NCBI RefSeq assembly: GCF_035593345.1 | Contig: NZ_CP141606.1 | Coordinates: 2,418,001-2,482,000, forward strand | From: Lelliottia sp. JS-SCA-14 | Lineage (GTDB): Bacteria > Pseudomonadota > Gammaproteobacteria > Enterobacterales > Enterobacteriaceae | Direction of reading: 5' to 3' | DNA: 64,000 nucleotides | Shown: positions 8,362 to 18,345 of the stretch, piece by piece | How positions within the stretch are numbered: the stretch's first letter is position 1 | Layout of the letters: every line of letters starts with the position of its first letter | The notes under the pieces: model-generated | The model's input: the letters and a program-made list of their open reading frames with translations, nothing else | Told to the model about the DNA's origin: nothing | The model's database searches: none | Position numbers and translations under genes: made by a program

Positions 8362-9939
8362 ATGAACCTAACGCAAATTTTTAGCCGTATTGCGAAGCGC
8401 CAGTTTGGTCTCCTGGCCGGCATCTTTTGTATTATCGGGCTCTTTTCCGCATTACAACTCTCCTCGTCGATTCTCCTGACCGCCTCGCTTCGCGACGCTC
8501 AACGCAACGAACAACAAAATCAGCTGGCGCAACAGCAGCAGAGCAAACTGGATCTGGCGCGCGTCTCGCTGCTGGCGGCAAGCGATCTGCTCAACCGTTC
8601 GGGCGTCTATTTTATGCAGGATAAAGAGACCGGCTCGGAGGGGAGCTGGAACAGCCTGATGGACGAAGCGAAAAAGGCGCTAAGTGCCTCGCAGCAGGCG
8701 TGGAATGCGTGGCTGGCGCTCAATCCGCCGAAAGACGACGCGCTGATCAACAGCTATCAGCTGTTCTACGGGGCGATCAACGAGCAGGCGGAAGGGCTGG
8801 TGAAGACGAATTCCATCGACGCCTTTTTTGCGGTGCCCGCCCAGGCGTTTCAGACCGATTTCAACGACAACTACGCGCGCTATCAGCTTGCAAGCGAGCA
8901 GCGGGCGGGCGACGGACGTCAGTCCCTGATGAACCGCCTGTCGGATCTGCAGTCGCTGTTCCTGCTGGCGCCGGTGGTGTTGCTCCTGATTGCGGTGGCC
9001 GTCTGGTTTGGGATGTCACGCTGGGTGATCACCCCGCTGCGCAAATTGATCGCCCATATCAATCAGCTCGCGGCGGGCGACCTCTCCGGTAGTGCGCCGC
9101 AGGTGAACGGCTTTAACCGTGAGATCGGCCAGCTAAGCACCAGTATTACGACTATGCAGCGCGGCCTGCAGCAGCTGGTCACGCAGGTGAGCGATGCTAC
9201 CACTTCGATGGTGGAGAATATTGGCGAGCTGGCGGAAGGGAATCAGAAACTGTATCAGCAGTCCGCGCGTCAGGCCCAGGAGCTGAGCGACGTCACGGCG
9301 CATATCGCCACCCTGGAAACGCACGTAGAGGGCAATACCGGCTATGCGAAGCTCGCCAGTTCCCGCGCGGACGAGGCGCGCCAGACGGCGGCGGGCGGCG
9401 ATATTATGATGTCCATGGTAAATGCGTCGATGCAGGCGATCGTCGAGCGATCCTCGGAGATGCGCGGGATCGTCTCGATGATCGACAGCGTGGCGTTCCA
9501 GACCAACATTCTGGCGCTGAATGCTGCCATTGAAGCCGCTCACGCGGGCAATCAGGGGCGCGGGTTTGCGGTGGTGGCGCGTGAAGTCGGGCTGCTGGCG
9601 AGAAAGAGCAGCCACTCGACGCAAACCATTCAGGAGCTGATCAATCACTCGCTGCAGGGCATTGAGGACGGTTCAAAAGCGGTGGTGAAACTGGAGAACA
9701 ATCTCCAGCAGGTGACCGGGCTGGTGGCGAATCTGAGCAGCCTGCTGGATGACATCTCCGCGGCGACCCTGAGCCAGGGGGACAGCATTCATCAGATGAC
9801 GCGCCAGTTGCAGGCGTTGAATCAGGTGTCGCAGCAGACCGACGTGCTGGTCTCGACCGCGTCGCAAGCCTCGCGTCGGCTGCATGATGAGTCCTATCTG
9901 CTGATGCAGGCGGTTTCGCGTTTTCGTCTTCCTGCCTGA
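8362..9939 (+). CDS. Methyl-accepting chemotaxis protein
   Basis: A 525-residue transmembrane chemoreceptor. TM1 is at about residues 15-40, followed by a periplasmic helical ligand domain (about 40-195), TM2 (about 200-220), HAMP (ITPLRKLIAHINQLAAGDLS) and a cytoplasmic four-helix signalling domain. The hairpin tip lies near residue 375-400 (FQTNILALNAAIEAAHAGNQ). No C-terminal NWETF-type pentapeptide is seen (it ends SRFRLPA), so it probably relies on other receptors for CheR/CheB tethering. It is not clearly Tar, Tsr, Trg, Tap or Aer. The ligand is unknown; the upstream TGTCAT array suggests phosphate-starvation control. Confidence 0.92.
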   Translation: MNLTQIFSRIAKRQFGLLAGIFCIIGLFSALQLSSSILLTASLRDAQRNEQQNQLAQQQQSKLDLARVSLLAASDLLNRSGVYFMQDKETGSEGSWNSLMDEAKKALSASQQAWNAWLALNPPKDDALINSYQLFYGAINEQAEGLVKTNSIDAFFAVPAQAFQTDFNDNYARYQLASEQRAGDGRQSLMNRLSDLQSLFLLAPVVLLLIAVAVWFGMSRWVITPLRKLIAHINQLAAGDLSGSAPQVNGFNREIGQLSTSITTMQRGLQQLVTQVSDATTSMVENIGELAEGNQKLYQQSARQAQELSDVTAHIATLETHVEGNTGYAKLASSRADEARQTAAGGDIMMSMVNASMQAIVERSSEMRGIVSMIDSVAFQTNILALNAAIEAAHAGNQGRGFAVVAREVGLLARKSSHSTQTIQELINHSLQGIEDGSKAVVKLENNLQQVTGLVANLSSLLDDISAATLSQGDSIHQMTRQLQALNQVSQQTDVLVSTASQASRRLHDESYLLMQAVSRFRLPA

Positions 9940-10002
9940 CGCGACACATTCGCCTCTGTTATACTCGCAGCCCGTTTTTGGCCTCCAGGCAAGGAGCAAC
10001 AT

Positions 10003-10929
10003 GTGGCTGCGGTCATTGATAATCAGATGCTGGAAGAGATTCTGGCCCAGGTTCGCCCGTTAATTGGGCAGGGAAAAGTTGCCGATTACATTCCGGCGCT
10101 GGCGTGCGTCAGCGGCAATAAGCTGGGCATCGCGATTTGTACCGTGAAGGGCGAGCTGTATCAGGCCGGTGATGCCGCCGAGCGCTTTTCGATTCAGTCG
10201 ATCTCCAAAGTGCTGAGCCTGGTGGCGGCGATGCGTCAGTACGACGAAGACGAGATCTGGCAGCGGGTCGGAAAAGATCCCTCTGGTCAGCCGTTTAACT
10301 CGCTGTTGCAGCTGGAAATCGAGCAGGGCAAACCGCGTAACCCGTTTATCAACGCCGGTGCGCTGGTGGTGTGCGACATGCTGCAGAGCCGCCTTAGTGC
10401 CCCGCGCCAGCGGATGCTGGAGATTGTGCGCGAGCTGAGCGGGGTGTCGGATCTGAGCTATGACGCGACCGTCGCGCGTTCTGAGTTTGAACATTCGGCG
10501 CGAAACGCCGCCATCGCCTGGCTGATGAAATCCTTCGGCAATTTCCACAATGATGTCGCGACGGTCCTGCAAAACTATTTCCACTACTGCGCGCTGAAAA
10601 TGAGCTGCGTGGAGCTGGCGCGTACCTTTATGTTTCTGGCCGATCAGGGCTTTTCCACCCTGCATAATCAGGCGGTTGTGACGCCGATGCAGGCGCGGCA
10701 GGTGAATGCCCTGATGGCGACCAGCGGGATGTATCAGAACGCCGGGGAGTTTGCCTGGCGCGTGGGGCTGCCTGCGAAATCAGGCGTGGGCGGCGGCGTG
10801 GTGGCGATTGTGCCGCACGAGATGGCGATTGCCGTCTGGAGTCCGGAGCTGGACGACGCCGGTAATTCGCTGGCAGGCGTGGCGGTGCTGGAACAACTGA
10901 CCCAGCGACTGGGGCGTTCAGTTTACTGA
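10003..10929 (+). CDS. glsB: Glutaminase 2
   Basis: A 308-residue serine-dependent glutaminase identical in length to E. coli GlsB/YneH. The beta-lactamase-like SxxK motif is visible as S66-I-S-K69 ([10 protein letters not shown]), with [11 protein letters not shown] and [20 protein letters not shown] further on. It hydrolyses glutamine to glutamate and ammonia. The start is GTG at 10003: AAGGAG ends six bases before it, and the ATG two bases upstream is out of frame. It overlaps yneG as ATGA. Confidence 0.95.
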   Translation: MAAVIDNQMLEEILAQVRPLIGQGKVADYIPALACVSGNKLGIAICTVKGELYQAGDAAERFSIQSISKVLSLVAAMRQYDEDEIWQRVGKDPSGQPFNSLLQLEIEQGKPRNPFINAGALVVCDMLQSRLSAPRQRMLEIVRELSGVSDLSYDATVARSEFEHSARNAAIAWLMKSFGNFHNDVATVLQNYFHYCALKMSCVELARTFMFLADQGFSTLHNQAVVTPMQARQVNALMATSGMYQNAGEFAWRVGLPAKSGVGGGVVAIVPHEMAIAVWSPELDDAGNSLAGVAVLEQLTQRLGRSVY

Positions 10930-11291
10930 TGAACACGCTCGACGATCTGTTTGCCCGCCTGGCGCGTTCCACGTTTCGTTCGCGCTTTAAGCTCGGTCCG
11001 AAAGAGCGGCAGTATTGTTGGGACAAAGGGGCGGAGACGATTGATCAACATGCCGCCGATTTTGTGGCCCGTCGTCTCGCGGCGGCGACTCCGGTGAATG
11101 ACGGCAAACAGACGCCGATGCGCGGACATCCGGTCTTTATCGCCCAGCATGCGACGGCAACCTGCTGTCGCGGCTGCCTCGCGAAGTGGCATCAAATCCC
11201 TCAGGGGCAGGCGCTCAGTGCAGAGCAGCAGCACTACATTGTGACGGTGATCCACCACTGGCTGGTGCTGGAGATGAACTCCAAAGGTTGA
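10929..11291 (+). CDS. yneG: YneG, DUF4186 protein
   Basis: A 120-residue conserved protein of unknown function (FRLGPKERQYCWDKG-like motif, here FKLGPKERQYCWDKG). It contains paired cysteines and histidines (GHPVFIAQHATATCCRGCLAKWH) that could hold a metal. Its ATG overlaps the glsB stop codon, indicating a glsB-yneG operon as in E. coli. Confidence 0.9.
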   Translation: MNTLDDLFARLARSTFRSRFKLGPKERQYCWDKGAETIDQHAADFVARRLAAATPVNDGKQTPMRGHPVFIAQHATATCCRGCLAKWHQIPQGQALSAEQQHYIVTVIHHWLVLEMNSKG

Positions 11292-11400
11292 TGGGTTATG
11301 CATGCCGGGCATGTATGTTATAGATACGTGCTAATCTTTTACTATTCCTGCTGATGACCGCGAAATAATTGCGCTAAGCGATTATATGGATTGATATTTG

Positions 11401-12849
11401 ATGCGATCTTCCCTGACCTCCTTTAAGCCTTTTCTTCCCGACAATCCACTGCGTAACGCGGTCGGGATTTTCATTCTTACCACGCTGTTCTATTTTATCG
11501 GCGCGGAATTGCGTCTGGTGGAAGCGCTCTCACTGTTCTGGCCACTGAATGGCGTGATGGCGGGCGTTTTTGCCCGCTATGCTTATCTGAATCGCCTCCA
11601 TTATTACGCGGTGTCGTATGTCGCGATGCTGTTGTACGACGCGGTGACGACCAACTGGGGCATCGCCTCGGTGGTGATCAACCTCTCCAATATGATGTTT
11701 ATTGTCACCGTGGCCCTGCTGGTCACGCGGGACCGACGCCGTGGGCGCGCGACGCCTGACCCAATCAATGCGTTGCGCCTGTTTAACTTCTGCCTGCTCG
11801 CCGCATTGCTGTGTGCGCTGGTGGGGGCGATGGGCTCGGTCGGCATTGACAGTCAAACCTTCTGGCCGCTGTTTGCCGACTGGTTCAGCGAGCAGTTCTC
11901 GACGGGCGTGCTGATTCTGCCGTGTCTGTTAACGGTCAAAATCCCGGAGATTAAACATCCTGTTCGGGTAGATCATTTTATGCCGGTGCTGGCGCTGATC
12001 GTGTCGGTGGCGGCCTCGGTGGTGATCGGCGGGGCGGGCAGCCTGGCCTTTCCGCTGCCGGCGCTGATCTGGTGTGCGGTGCGCTATTCACTGCCCGCGA
12101 CCTGTCTGCTGACGTTTGTGACGGGCGGGGTGGAGATCATCCTGGTGGCGAATTCGATTATTAATATCGCCGTCGCCGCGCCGCTCTCGACGCCGATGAT
12201 GTTCTCTGCGCGCCTGGGGATTGCCACCATGGCGATTTGCCCGGTGATGGTTTCCGTGAGCGTGGCGGCGATCAACTCGCTTATTCATCAGGTCTCTCTG
12301 CGCGCGGATTACGATTTTCTGACCCGCGTCTACTCCCGTTCCGGCCTTTATGAAGCGCTGAAAAATGAAGAGTCCCATCGTCATCCGCGTTTTCTGACGG
12401 TGATGCTGCTCGATATCGATTATTTCAAAAGTATTAACGATAACTACGGTCATGAGTGCGGCGACCGGGTGCTGGCCGAATTCGCCGGTAAAGTGCAGCA
12501 GGAGGTCGGCGAAGATGGGCTGGTGGCGCGCATGGGTGGGGAGGAGTTTGCGGTCGTGGTGAATTCTGTCGATGCCCGTCAGGGATTTGAGCTGGCGGAA
12601 CGCATCAGAGAAGCTGTTGCTTCGCATCCGTTCAGCTGGCGTCAGCAAACCCTGTTTCTGACCGTGAGTATTGGTCTCGGCAGTGCGAAAGCGGAATCCT
12701 GGCAGCTGACGGAGGTCTTTAATAAGCTGATGGCCGAAGCCGATGAGTATCTCTATCGTTCGAAAAAAGCGGGGCGAAATCGTACCAGTGCGCGTCAACC
12801 CGACGATCCGCTGGTCGCAGAAGTGCAAAAAAGTCCGGAGCAGGTGTAA
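11401..12849 (+). CDS. dgcF: DgcF (YneF), membrane diguanylate cyclase
   Basis: A 482-residue protein with an N-terminal integral membrane sensor (about eight hydrophobic segments, residues 15-300, MASE-type) and a C-terminal GGDEF domain. The active-site motif is GGEEF near residue 380 (ARMGGEEFAVVV), with DIDYFKSINDNYGHECGD upstream. No RxxD inhibitory site precedes it. The C-terminal half matches E. coli DgcF, whose K-12 annotation is shorter at the N-terminus; here the membrane part is complete. It makes c-di-GMP from GTP and is the first of three consecutive GGDEF genes. Confidence 0.9.
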   Translation: MRSSLTSFKPFLPDNPLRNAVGIFILTTLFYFIGAELRLVEALSLFWPLNGVMAGVFARYAYLNRLHYYAVSYVAMLLYDAVTTNWGIASVVINLSNMMFIVTVALLVTRDRRRGRATPDPINALRLFNFCLLAALLCALVGAMGSVGIDSQTFWPLFADWFSEQFSTGVLILPCLLTVKIPEIKHPVRVDHFMPVLALIVSVAASVVIGGAGSLAFPLPALIWCAVRYSLPATCLLTFVTGGVEIILVANSIINIAVAAPLSTPMMFSARLGIATMAICPVMVSVSVAAINSLIHQVSLRADYDFLTRVYSRSGLYEALKNEESHRHPRFLTVMLLDIDYFKSINDNYGHECGDRVLAEFAGKVQQEVGEDGLVARMGGEEFAVVVNSVDARQGFELAERIREAVASHPFSWRQQTLFLTVSIGLGSAKAESWQLTEVFNKLMAEADEYLYRSKKAGRNRTSARQPDDPLVAEVQKSPEQV

Positions 12850-12966
12850 ACGCATCCACCCCAGGCGCAATGCGGTCTGGATGTTATCAAATTGCTGATA
12901 AATTGCTTGCTACGTATTTTTAAGCTCAATAAGATACCGGGGATAACACATCGGAAAAATCGCGTG

Positions 12967-14022
12967 ATGAACGGAATTGATAAACTGAGTAAAAACCATC
13001 GCTTACCAGGGAGTCGTTTTGTCAAACGTATGTATCTGATGCGTATCCTTGGCACATTTCTCTGTTTTATTCCCATTCTCTCCGTCCTGATTGAGCATCA
13101 ACGTTCAGTATGGCTAATGCTTTTGCTGGCCGTGAATGCCTTTGTCTGGCCAACGCTCGCTTTTCAGCGCGCCCGTCGTTCCTCTACGCCGCTGGCGGCA
13201 GAACATCAAAATCTGATTATCGATGCGGGCGCGGGCGGTTTCTGGATCGCCATGATGGCCGTGAATCCGCTGCCGTCGGTGGTGATTGCCACCATTCTGC
13301 TGGCCGACCGGCTTTCTGCTGGCGGTTTTGCGCTGATGAAGCGCGCGGCGATCGCGATGCTGGCGGTGTTTCTCGCCGCCTGGCTGCTGCAGGGCATGGC
13401 GATGGTGACCACCGTTTCTCAGCAGACCATGCTGGCAACGTTGCCGCTGATTGCTGTCTACATTATTGCCCTGAGCGTACTGACGGACAGTATTGCCATT
13501 CGTCTGCGGATCAAAACCCGCGAGCTGGAGCGGATCGCGATGATGGATCCGCTGCTGGATATTGCTAACCGTCGCCTGCTGGAAAAACGCATCGAGCACG
13601 AATTACATAAACTTCAGCAGGCCTGTCGGGAATCGGCGCTGATGTTTATTGATATCGATAATTTTAAAGAAGTGAACGATCGTTTCGGGCATAAAGTCGG
13701 GGACGCGATGCTCGCCTCCGTCTCCGAGATTCTTCATATCGCCACGCGTCAGACGGATACCCCGGCGCGCCTCGGGGGCGATGAGTTTGTGATCCTGCTT
13801 CCGGATACCACCATCGAAGAGGCCCACGTGGTCGCGTCGCGCATTATGGAAGCCGCCGCGGTGATGGAAGATGTGGCGCAAGAAACCGTCAATTGTACGC
13901 TGAGTATCGGCATCGCCGGGGCCACCCGCGAGATGTTAAACGTGACCGACTGGCTGCAGGCGGCGGACAACGCGTTATATCAGGCCAAGCGCGGCGGTAA
14001 AAATCGAATTTTCGGCCACTGA
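12967..14022 (+). CDS. Membrane diguanylate cyclase (GGDEF)
   Basis: A 351-residue protein with about six hydrophobic segments in residues 20-180 and a C-terminal GGDEF domain (DPLLDIANRRLLEKRI; DIDNFKEVNDRFGHKVGD; ARLGGDEFVILL near residue 271). An RxxD product-inhibition motif (RQTD) lies five residues before GGDEF. The ATG at 12967 is chosen because the 25 residues upstream are basic and unlike the family, but a GTG one codon earlier is equally possible. It is the second of three adjacent cyclase genes. Confidence 0.85.
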   Translation: MNGIDKLSKNHRLPGSRFVKRMYLMRILGTFLCFIPILSVLIEHQRSVWLMLLLAVNAFVWPTLAFQRARRSSTPLAAEHQNLIIDAGAGGFWIAMMAVNPLPSVVIATILLADRLSAGGFALMKRAAIAMLAVFLAAWLLQGMAMVTTVSQQTMLATLPLIAVYIIALSVLTDSIAIRLRIKTRELERIAMMDPLLDIANRRLLEKRIEHELHKLQQACRESALMFIDIDNFKEVNDRFGHKVGDAMLASVSEILHIATRQTDTPARLGGDEFVILLPDTTIEEAHVVASRIMEAAAVMEDVAQETVNCTLSIGIAGATREMLNVTDWLQAADNALYQAKRGGKNRIFGH

Positions 14023-14075
14023 AAAGTTTCCTGTTTAGGCTAAGCTATTAAAAAAGCTCAGTGTCAGGAGACATT

Positions 14076-15041
14076 ATGAAAGCGCCCGCGATCCCGGCTA
14101 ATGAATCAGACCGTCTGCTGTCTCTGCATGATTCCGGGCTTCTGGAGTCGAACAACCATCAGCCTTATGACCGCATCACCCGCCTGGCGAAGCGGATCTT
14201 TAACGTTTCGCTGGCGAGGATTAACCTCATCGACGAACGCTCGCTGGTGGCGCTTTCGGTAGAGGGGGCAGCCGCGTCCGTCGTGCCGCGTAGCCACTCG
14301 TTATGCGGCCACACGCTGCTCAATAACGCGCCGCTGGTGGTGCCAGATACCCGCAATGATACCCGTTTTGCCGATAACCCGCTGGTCGCGGGCCAGTCAA
14401 AAGTGCGCTTCTACGCCGGATATCCTCTGCGTTTACCCGACGGTTCCATTGCCGGAACCCTTTGCCTGCTTGATGAGTCTCCGCGAGAGTTCAGCCCGGG
14501 GGATATGACCGCCCTGAGCGATCTGGCTGCGCTGGCGGAAGACGAATTCGCCGCTGCCTGTGCGGCCACCACCGACGAGTTGACCGGGCTGTTTAACCGG
14601 CGCGGGTTCAATCAGTTTGCGGCCTTTGCTTTATCCGGTGCCCGCCGACGGGCAGAGCCCTTAACGCTGGCGTGGATGGATCTCGACCGGTTCAGACAAA
14701 TCAACGACCGCTATGGCCACGCGGAGGGCGACGTGGCGCTCAAAGCGATGACCGAACTGATGCGCGCCTCATTTCGCGAAGCGGACCTGCTGGTGCGCTA
14801 CGGCGGCGATGAATTCGCGGTCCTGTTTGCGGATACGGACGAGCAGGGCGCGTGGATTGCGATGCAATACCTCAACGAGCAGGTGGCAGAGTACAATCAG
14901 CGCGGGCTGCATCCCTGGAGCCTGACGTTTTCCTGGGGCGTTTGCGAATTCGATCATCAGCAAAATGATTTGAAGCGCTGGCTGCAGATCGCCCACGACA
15001 AAATCCTCGCCATGAAACAGCAGTACGGTGTCGGGGGCTAA
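14076..15041 (+). CDS. Soluble GAF-GGDEF diguanylate cyclase
   Basis: A 321-residue cytoplasmic protein with an N-terminal GAF domain (residues 20-165; RINLIDERSLVALSVEG, SHSLCGHTLL, FYAGYPLRLPDGSIAGTLCL) and a C-terminal GGDEF domain (DELTGLFNRRGFNQF; DLDRFRQINDRYGHAEGD; VRYGGDEFAVLF near residue 242). An RxxD I-site (READ) lies five residues before the motif. The ATG at 14076 follows CAGGAG. It has no membrane segments, unlike its two upstream neighbours, so the trio covers different inputs. The GAF ligand is unknown. Confidence 0.88.
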   Translation: MKAPAIPANESDRLLSLHDSGLLESNNHQPYDRITRLAKRIFNVSLARINLIDERSLVALSVEGAAASVVPRSHSLCGHTLLNNAPLVVPDTRNDTRFADNPLVAGQSKVRFYAGYPLRLPDGSIAGTLCLLDESPREFSPGDMTALSDLAALAEDEFAAACAATTDELTGLFNRRGFNQFAAFALSGARRRAEPLTLAWMDLDRFRQINDRYGHAEGDVALKAMTELMRASFREADLLVRYGGDEFAVLFADTDEQGAWIAMQYLNEQVAEYNQRGLHPWSLTFSWGVCEFDHQQNDLKRWLQIAHDKILAMKQQYGVGG

Positions 15042-15124
15042 CATCATAAAAGCCTATGAGAGCCGCTCTTGCGTTAAATAATTGTTAAGGGCAATCTGAG
15101 GCGGTCACTTTACAAGGAAATCCC

Positions 15125-15652
15125 ATGACCGCCTCCCTGCGCATTTACTCCCTTTCTCGGGACGACATTCTTCTTCATCTCGATTTGCTGGCTGAGATCC
15201 TCGAAAACTGCGTTAACGGCGGGGCGTCGGTGAGTTTTATGCTGCCTTTAACGCGCGAGAAATCCCGCCAGTTCTGGCAAGGCGTCGCGGAAAGCGTCGG
15301 TCGAGTGGAGCGCACCGTGCTGGCCTGTCGCGATGAGAGCGGGGAGTTTTTGGGTACCGTGCAACTCATTACCGATCAGCCGGAAAACCAGCCGCACCGG
15401 GCCGATGTCGCCAAACTGTTGGTGCATGAAAAAGCCCGTCGTCGCGGGGTGGCGATGGCGCTGATGGAAGCCCTGGAAGCGGTCGCTGTGGAGCAGGGGA
15501 AAAAGGTGCTGGTCCTCGACACCGCAACGGGCAGCGGGGCGGAGACCTTTTATCAGCGTGCGGGCTGGCAAAAAGTGGGCGAGATCCCGCGCTATGCCCT
15601 GATGCCGGACGGCGAAATGACCGCCACCTCGGTGTTCTATAAGTTTTTATAA
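15125..15652 (+). CDS. GNAT family N-acetyltransferase
   Basis: A 175-residue acetyltransferase with a typical acetyl-CoA loop (KARRRGVAMALMEALEAVAV) and LVLDTATGSGAETFYQRAGW near the C-terminus. It follows ACAAGGAAATCCC, a reasonable ribosome site. The substrate is unknown; it resembles small-molecule GNATs more than ribosomal-protein ones. Confidence 0.85.
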   Translation: MTASLRIYSLSRDDILLHLDLLAEILENCVNGGASVSFMLPLTREKSRQFWQGVAESVGRVERTVLACRDESGEFLGTVQLITDQPENQPHRADVAKLLVHEKARRRGVAMALMEALEAVAVEQGKKVLVLDTATGSGAETFYQRAGWQKVGEIPRYALMPDGEMTATSVFYKFL

Positions 15653-15710
15653 TATTTTTCACCATTTCGTCATGAGTTGATCAAAACAGGGTTTCATGGT
15701 CGGAAAGTTT

Positions 15711-15735
15711 GATAAGTTATTGGACCAATCTTATC
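15711..15735 (+). promoter_or_regulatory. Candidate ExuR operator of uxaB
   Basis: An imperfect palindrome with outer arms GATAAG/CTTATC and inner TTGG/CCAA lies 34 bases before the uxaB start. ExuR, a GntR-family repressor of galacturonate genes, recognises TTGG-TNN-ACCAA-like symmetric sites in E. coli. The assignment is inference from position and symmetry. Confidence 0.5.
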
Positions 15736-15768
15736 GGGCTGTATGACTAATTAAAAAAGGAACCCCTT

Positions 15769-17220
15769 GTGAACACACTCAATCGTCGTGATTTTCCCGG
15801 TGCTCTCTATCCTGAACGTATCATCCAGTTCGGTGAAGGTAACTTTTTACGTGCGTTTATCGACTGGCAAATTGACCTGTTGAATGAGCACACCGACCTG
15901 AATTCCGGGGTGGTGATCGTCCGCCCCATCCAGAGCGATTTCCCGCCATCACTTAGCACGCAGGACGGTCTGTACACCACAATTATTCGTGGCCTGAATG
16001 AGAAAGGCGAAGCGGTCAGCGACGCGCGCCTTATCCGCTCTGTGAACCGCGAGATCAGCGTCTACAGCCAGTACGACGAATTCCTCAAGCTCGCGCATAA
16101 TCCGGAGATGCGCTTTGTCTTCTCCAACACCACCGAAGCGGGTATCAGCTATCACGCCGATGACAAATTCGACGACGCGCCAGCGGTGAGTTATCCGGCA
16201 AAACTGACTCGTCTGCTGTTCGAGCGTTTCAGCCATTTCAACGGCGCAGCCGATAAAGGCTGGGTGATTATTCCGTGCGAACTCATTGATTATAATGGTG
16301 ATACGCTGCGTGAACTGGTGCTGCGCTATGCGCAGGAGTGGGCGCTCCCGGCGGCCTTTACCCAATGGCTGAACGACGCCAACAGCTTCTGTTCCACTCT
16401 CGTCGACCGCATTGTGACGGGCTATCCGCGTGATGAAGTGGCAGCCCTCGAAACCGAACTGGGCTATCACGATGGCTTCCTCGATACCGCCGAACACTTC
16501 TATCTGTTTGTGATTCAGGGGCCAAAATCTCTGGCAGCCGAGCTGCGCCTGGATAAATTCCCGCTTAACGTGCTGATTGTTGACGATATTAAGCCGTACA
16601 AAGAGCGCAAAGTGGCGATCCTCAACGGCGCGCACACGGCGCTGGTGCCGGTTGCTTTCCAGGCGGGGCTGGATACGGTCGGTGAAGCGATGAACGATGC
16701 GGAAGTCTGCGCATTCGTCGAGAAGGCCATCTACCAGGAAATCATCCCGGTACTGGATCTGCCGAAAGACGAGCTGGAATCCTTCGCCAGTGCGGTGACG
16801 GGGCGCTTCCGTAATCCGTACATCAAACATCAGCTGCTGTCGATCGCGCTGAACGGCATGACGAAGTACCGCACCCGTATCCTGCCGCAGCTGCTGGCAG
16901 GGCAGAAGGCCACCGGTAAACTGCCTGCGCGACTGACCTTTGCACTGGCGGCGCTGATGGCGTTTTATCGCGGGGAGCGTAACGGTGAAAGCTATCCGGT
17001 TCAGGATGATGCTCACTGGCTGGAACGTTTCCAGCAGCTGTGGACTCAACACCACGATAAACAGATCAGCACCAGCGAGTTGGTCAAAGCGGTTCTCAGC
17101 GTCACTGAACACTGGGAGCAGGATCTGACAAAAGTGAGCGGATTGGTAGAACAAGTTACTCTGGATCTGGATGCGATTCTGCTGCAGGGGATGCGCGCGG
17201 CCGTTAAACCGCTGTGCTAA
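15769..17220 (+). CDS. uxaB: Tagaturonate reductase (altronate oxidoreductase)
   Basis: A 483-residue mannitol-dehydrogenase-family enzyme, the same length as E. coli UxaB and nearly identical ([11 protein letters not shown] near the N-terminus, [20 protein letters not shown]). It reduces D-tagaturonate to D-altronate with NADH in galacturonate breakdown. The start is GTG at 15769, preceded by AAGGAACC. As in E. coli, it stands apart from uxaCA and is followed by a terminator. Confidence 0.97.
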   Translation: MNTLNRRDFPGALYPERIIQFGEGNFLRAFIDWQIDLLNEHTDLNSGVVIVRPIQSDFPPSLSTQDGLYTTIIRGLNEKGEAVSDARLIRSVNREISVYSQYDEFLKLAHNPEMRFVFSNTTEAGISYHADDKFDDAPAVSYPAKLTRLLFERFSHFNGAADKGWVIIPCELIDYNGDTLRELVLRYAQEWALPAAFTQWLNDANSFCSTLVDRIVTGYPRDEVAALETELGYHDGFLDTAEHFYLFVIQGPKSLAAELRLDKFPLNVLIVDDIKPYKERKVAILNGAHTALVPVAFQAGLDTVGEAMNDAEVCAFVEKAIYQEIIPVLDLPKDELESFASAVTGRFRNPYIKHQLLSIALNGMTKYRTRILPQLLAGQKATGKLPARLTFALAALMAFYRGERNGESYPVQDDAHWLERFQQLWTQHHDKQISTSELVKAVLSVTEHWEQDLTKVSGLVEQVTLDLDAILLQGMRAAVKPLC

Positions 17221-17228
17221 TAACGACT

Positions 17229-17249
17229 CCCGGCTCCGGCCGGGTTTTG
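17229..17249 (+). terminator. Terminator after uxaB
   Basis: The stem CCCGGC/GCCGGG with loop TCCG is followed by TTTTG, nine bases after the uxaB stop. The next 170 bases before yneE show no further gene. Confidence 0.8.
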
Positions 17250-17423
17250 TTTAAACACATAATAGTTACAACATACTATGAATCCCGTTTTTTTAAATTA
17301 CACTTCGGCATCGTGCGCTTTTTGTCTGGCAGTGAGAAAAGGGGCAGCAATTCCGTAACAAGCTTGCAACCGTGACGGCGATCACGTTTAATAGTCGCGC
17401 TCTTTATTGACCTGAAGCTGACT

Positions 17424-18338
17424 ATGATTGTTCGTCCTCAACAGCACTGGCTGCGCCTGATTTTTGTCTGGCACGGTTCCGTTCTGTCTAAAATCTTTAC
17501 CCGGTTGTTCCTTAACTTCCTGTTATCCATCGCTGTTATCGTGATGTTGCCGTGGTACTCATCGCTCGGTATCAAACTGACCGTTGCACCGTTCAGCATT
17601 CTCGGTGTGGCCATCGCGATCTTCCTCGGCTTTCGCAATAACGCTTGTTATTCGCGCTACGTCGAGGCTCGCCAGCTTTGGGGGCAACTGATGATAGCGT
17701 CACGCTCGCTATTTCGCGAGGTGAAAAACACGCTTCCGGACGATCCGCACCTGAATGAGTTTGTGCGCCTGCAAATTGCGTTCGCCCATTGCCTGCGAAT
17801 GACCCTCAGAAAACAGCCGCAGGCGGACCAGCTTGCACGCTATCTCTCCCCGGCGCATCTGAAAGCGGTGATGAGTTCAAACTCGCCGTCGAATTGCATT
17901 TTACTGATCATGGGTGAGTGGCTGGCCGTTCGCCGCCGGGAAGGGCATTTGTCGGATATTCTGTTCCACAGCCTCAATAACCGTCTTAACGATATGTCGG
18001 TGGTGCTGGCCGGTTGCGAGCGCATCGCGAATACGCCGGTGCCGTTTGCTTACACCCTGATTTTGCACCGCACCGTTTATCTTTTCTGCATCATGCTGCC
18101 CTTTGCCCTGGTGGTCGATCTGCACTACATGACGCCGTTTGTCTCGGTGCTGATCTCCTACACCTTTATTTCTCTCGATGCGCTGGCAGAAGAGCTGGAA
18201 GAACCTTTCGGTACGGAAAATAACGACTTGCCGCTGGACGCCATCTGTAATGCCATGGAGATCGATCTGCTGCAGATGAACGACGAGCCGGAAATCCCAG
18301 CCCGCGTGTTACCGGACAGACATTACCAGCTCACGTAA
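17424..18338 (+). CDS. yneE: YneE, bestrophin-family channel protein
   Basis: A 304-residue membrane protein of the bestrophin/UPF0187 family, colinear with E. coli YneE (FSILGVAIAIFLGFRNNACY; ERIANTPVPFAYTLILHRTV; LAEELEEPFGTENNDLPLD). Four main membrane segments are visible. Bacterial bestrophins form pentameric ion channels, but the physiological ion for this protein is not known. It is monocistronic. Confidence 0.93.
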   Translation: MIVRPQQHWLRLIFVWHGSVLSKIFTRLFLNFLLSIAVIVMLPWYSSLGIKLTVAPFSILGVAIAIFLGFRNNACYSRYVEARQLWGQLMIASRSLFREVKNTLPDDPHLNEFVRLQIAFAHCLRMTLRKQPQADQLARYLSPAHLKAVMSSNSPSNCILLIMGEWLAVRRREGHLSDILFHSLNNRLNDMSVVLAGCERIANTPVPFAYTLILHRTVYLFCIMLPFALVVDLHYMTPFVSVLISYTFISLDALAEELEEPFGTENNDLPLDAICNAMEIDLLQMNDEPEIPARVLPDRHYQLT

Positions 18339-18345
18339 CGAACAT

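Noticed and set aside
10001..10003. ATG immediately before glsB as a start
   Set aside because: It is out of frame with the conserved protein; GTG at 10003 fits the ribosome site and family length.
12892..12966. Upstream TTG start for the second cyclase, adding 25 residues
   Set aside because: No ribosome site, and the extra residues are unlike cyclase N-termini.
15949..17154. 401-codon minus-strand frame opposite uxaB
   Set aside because: It is fully antisense to a conserved enzyme, with no homology or ribosome site.
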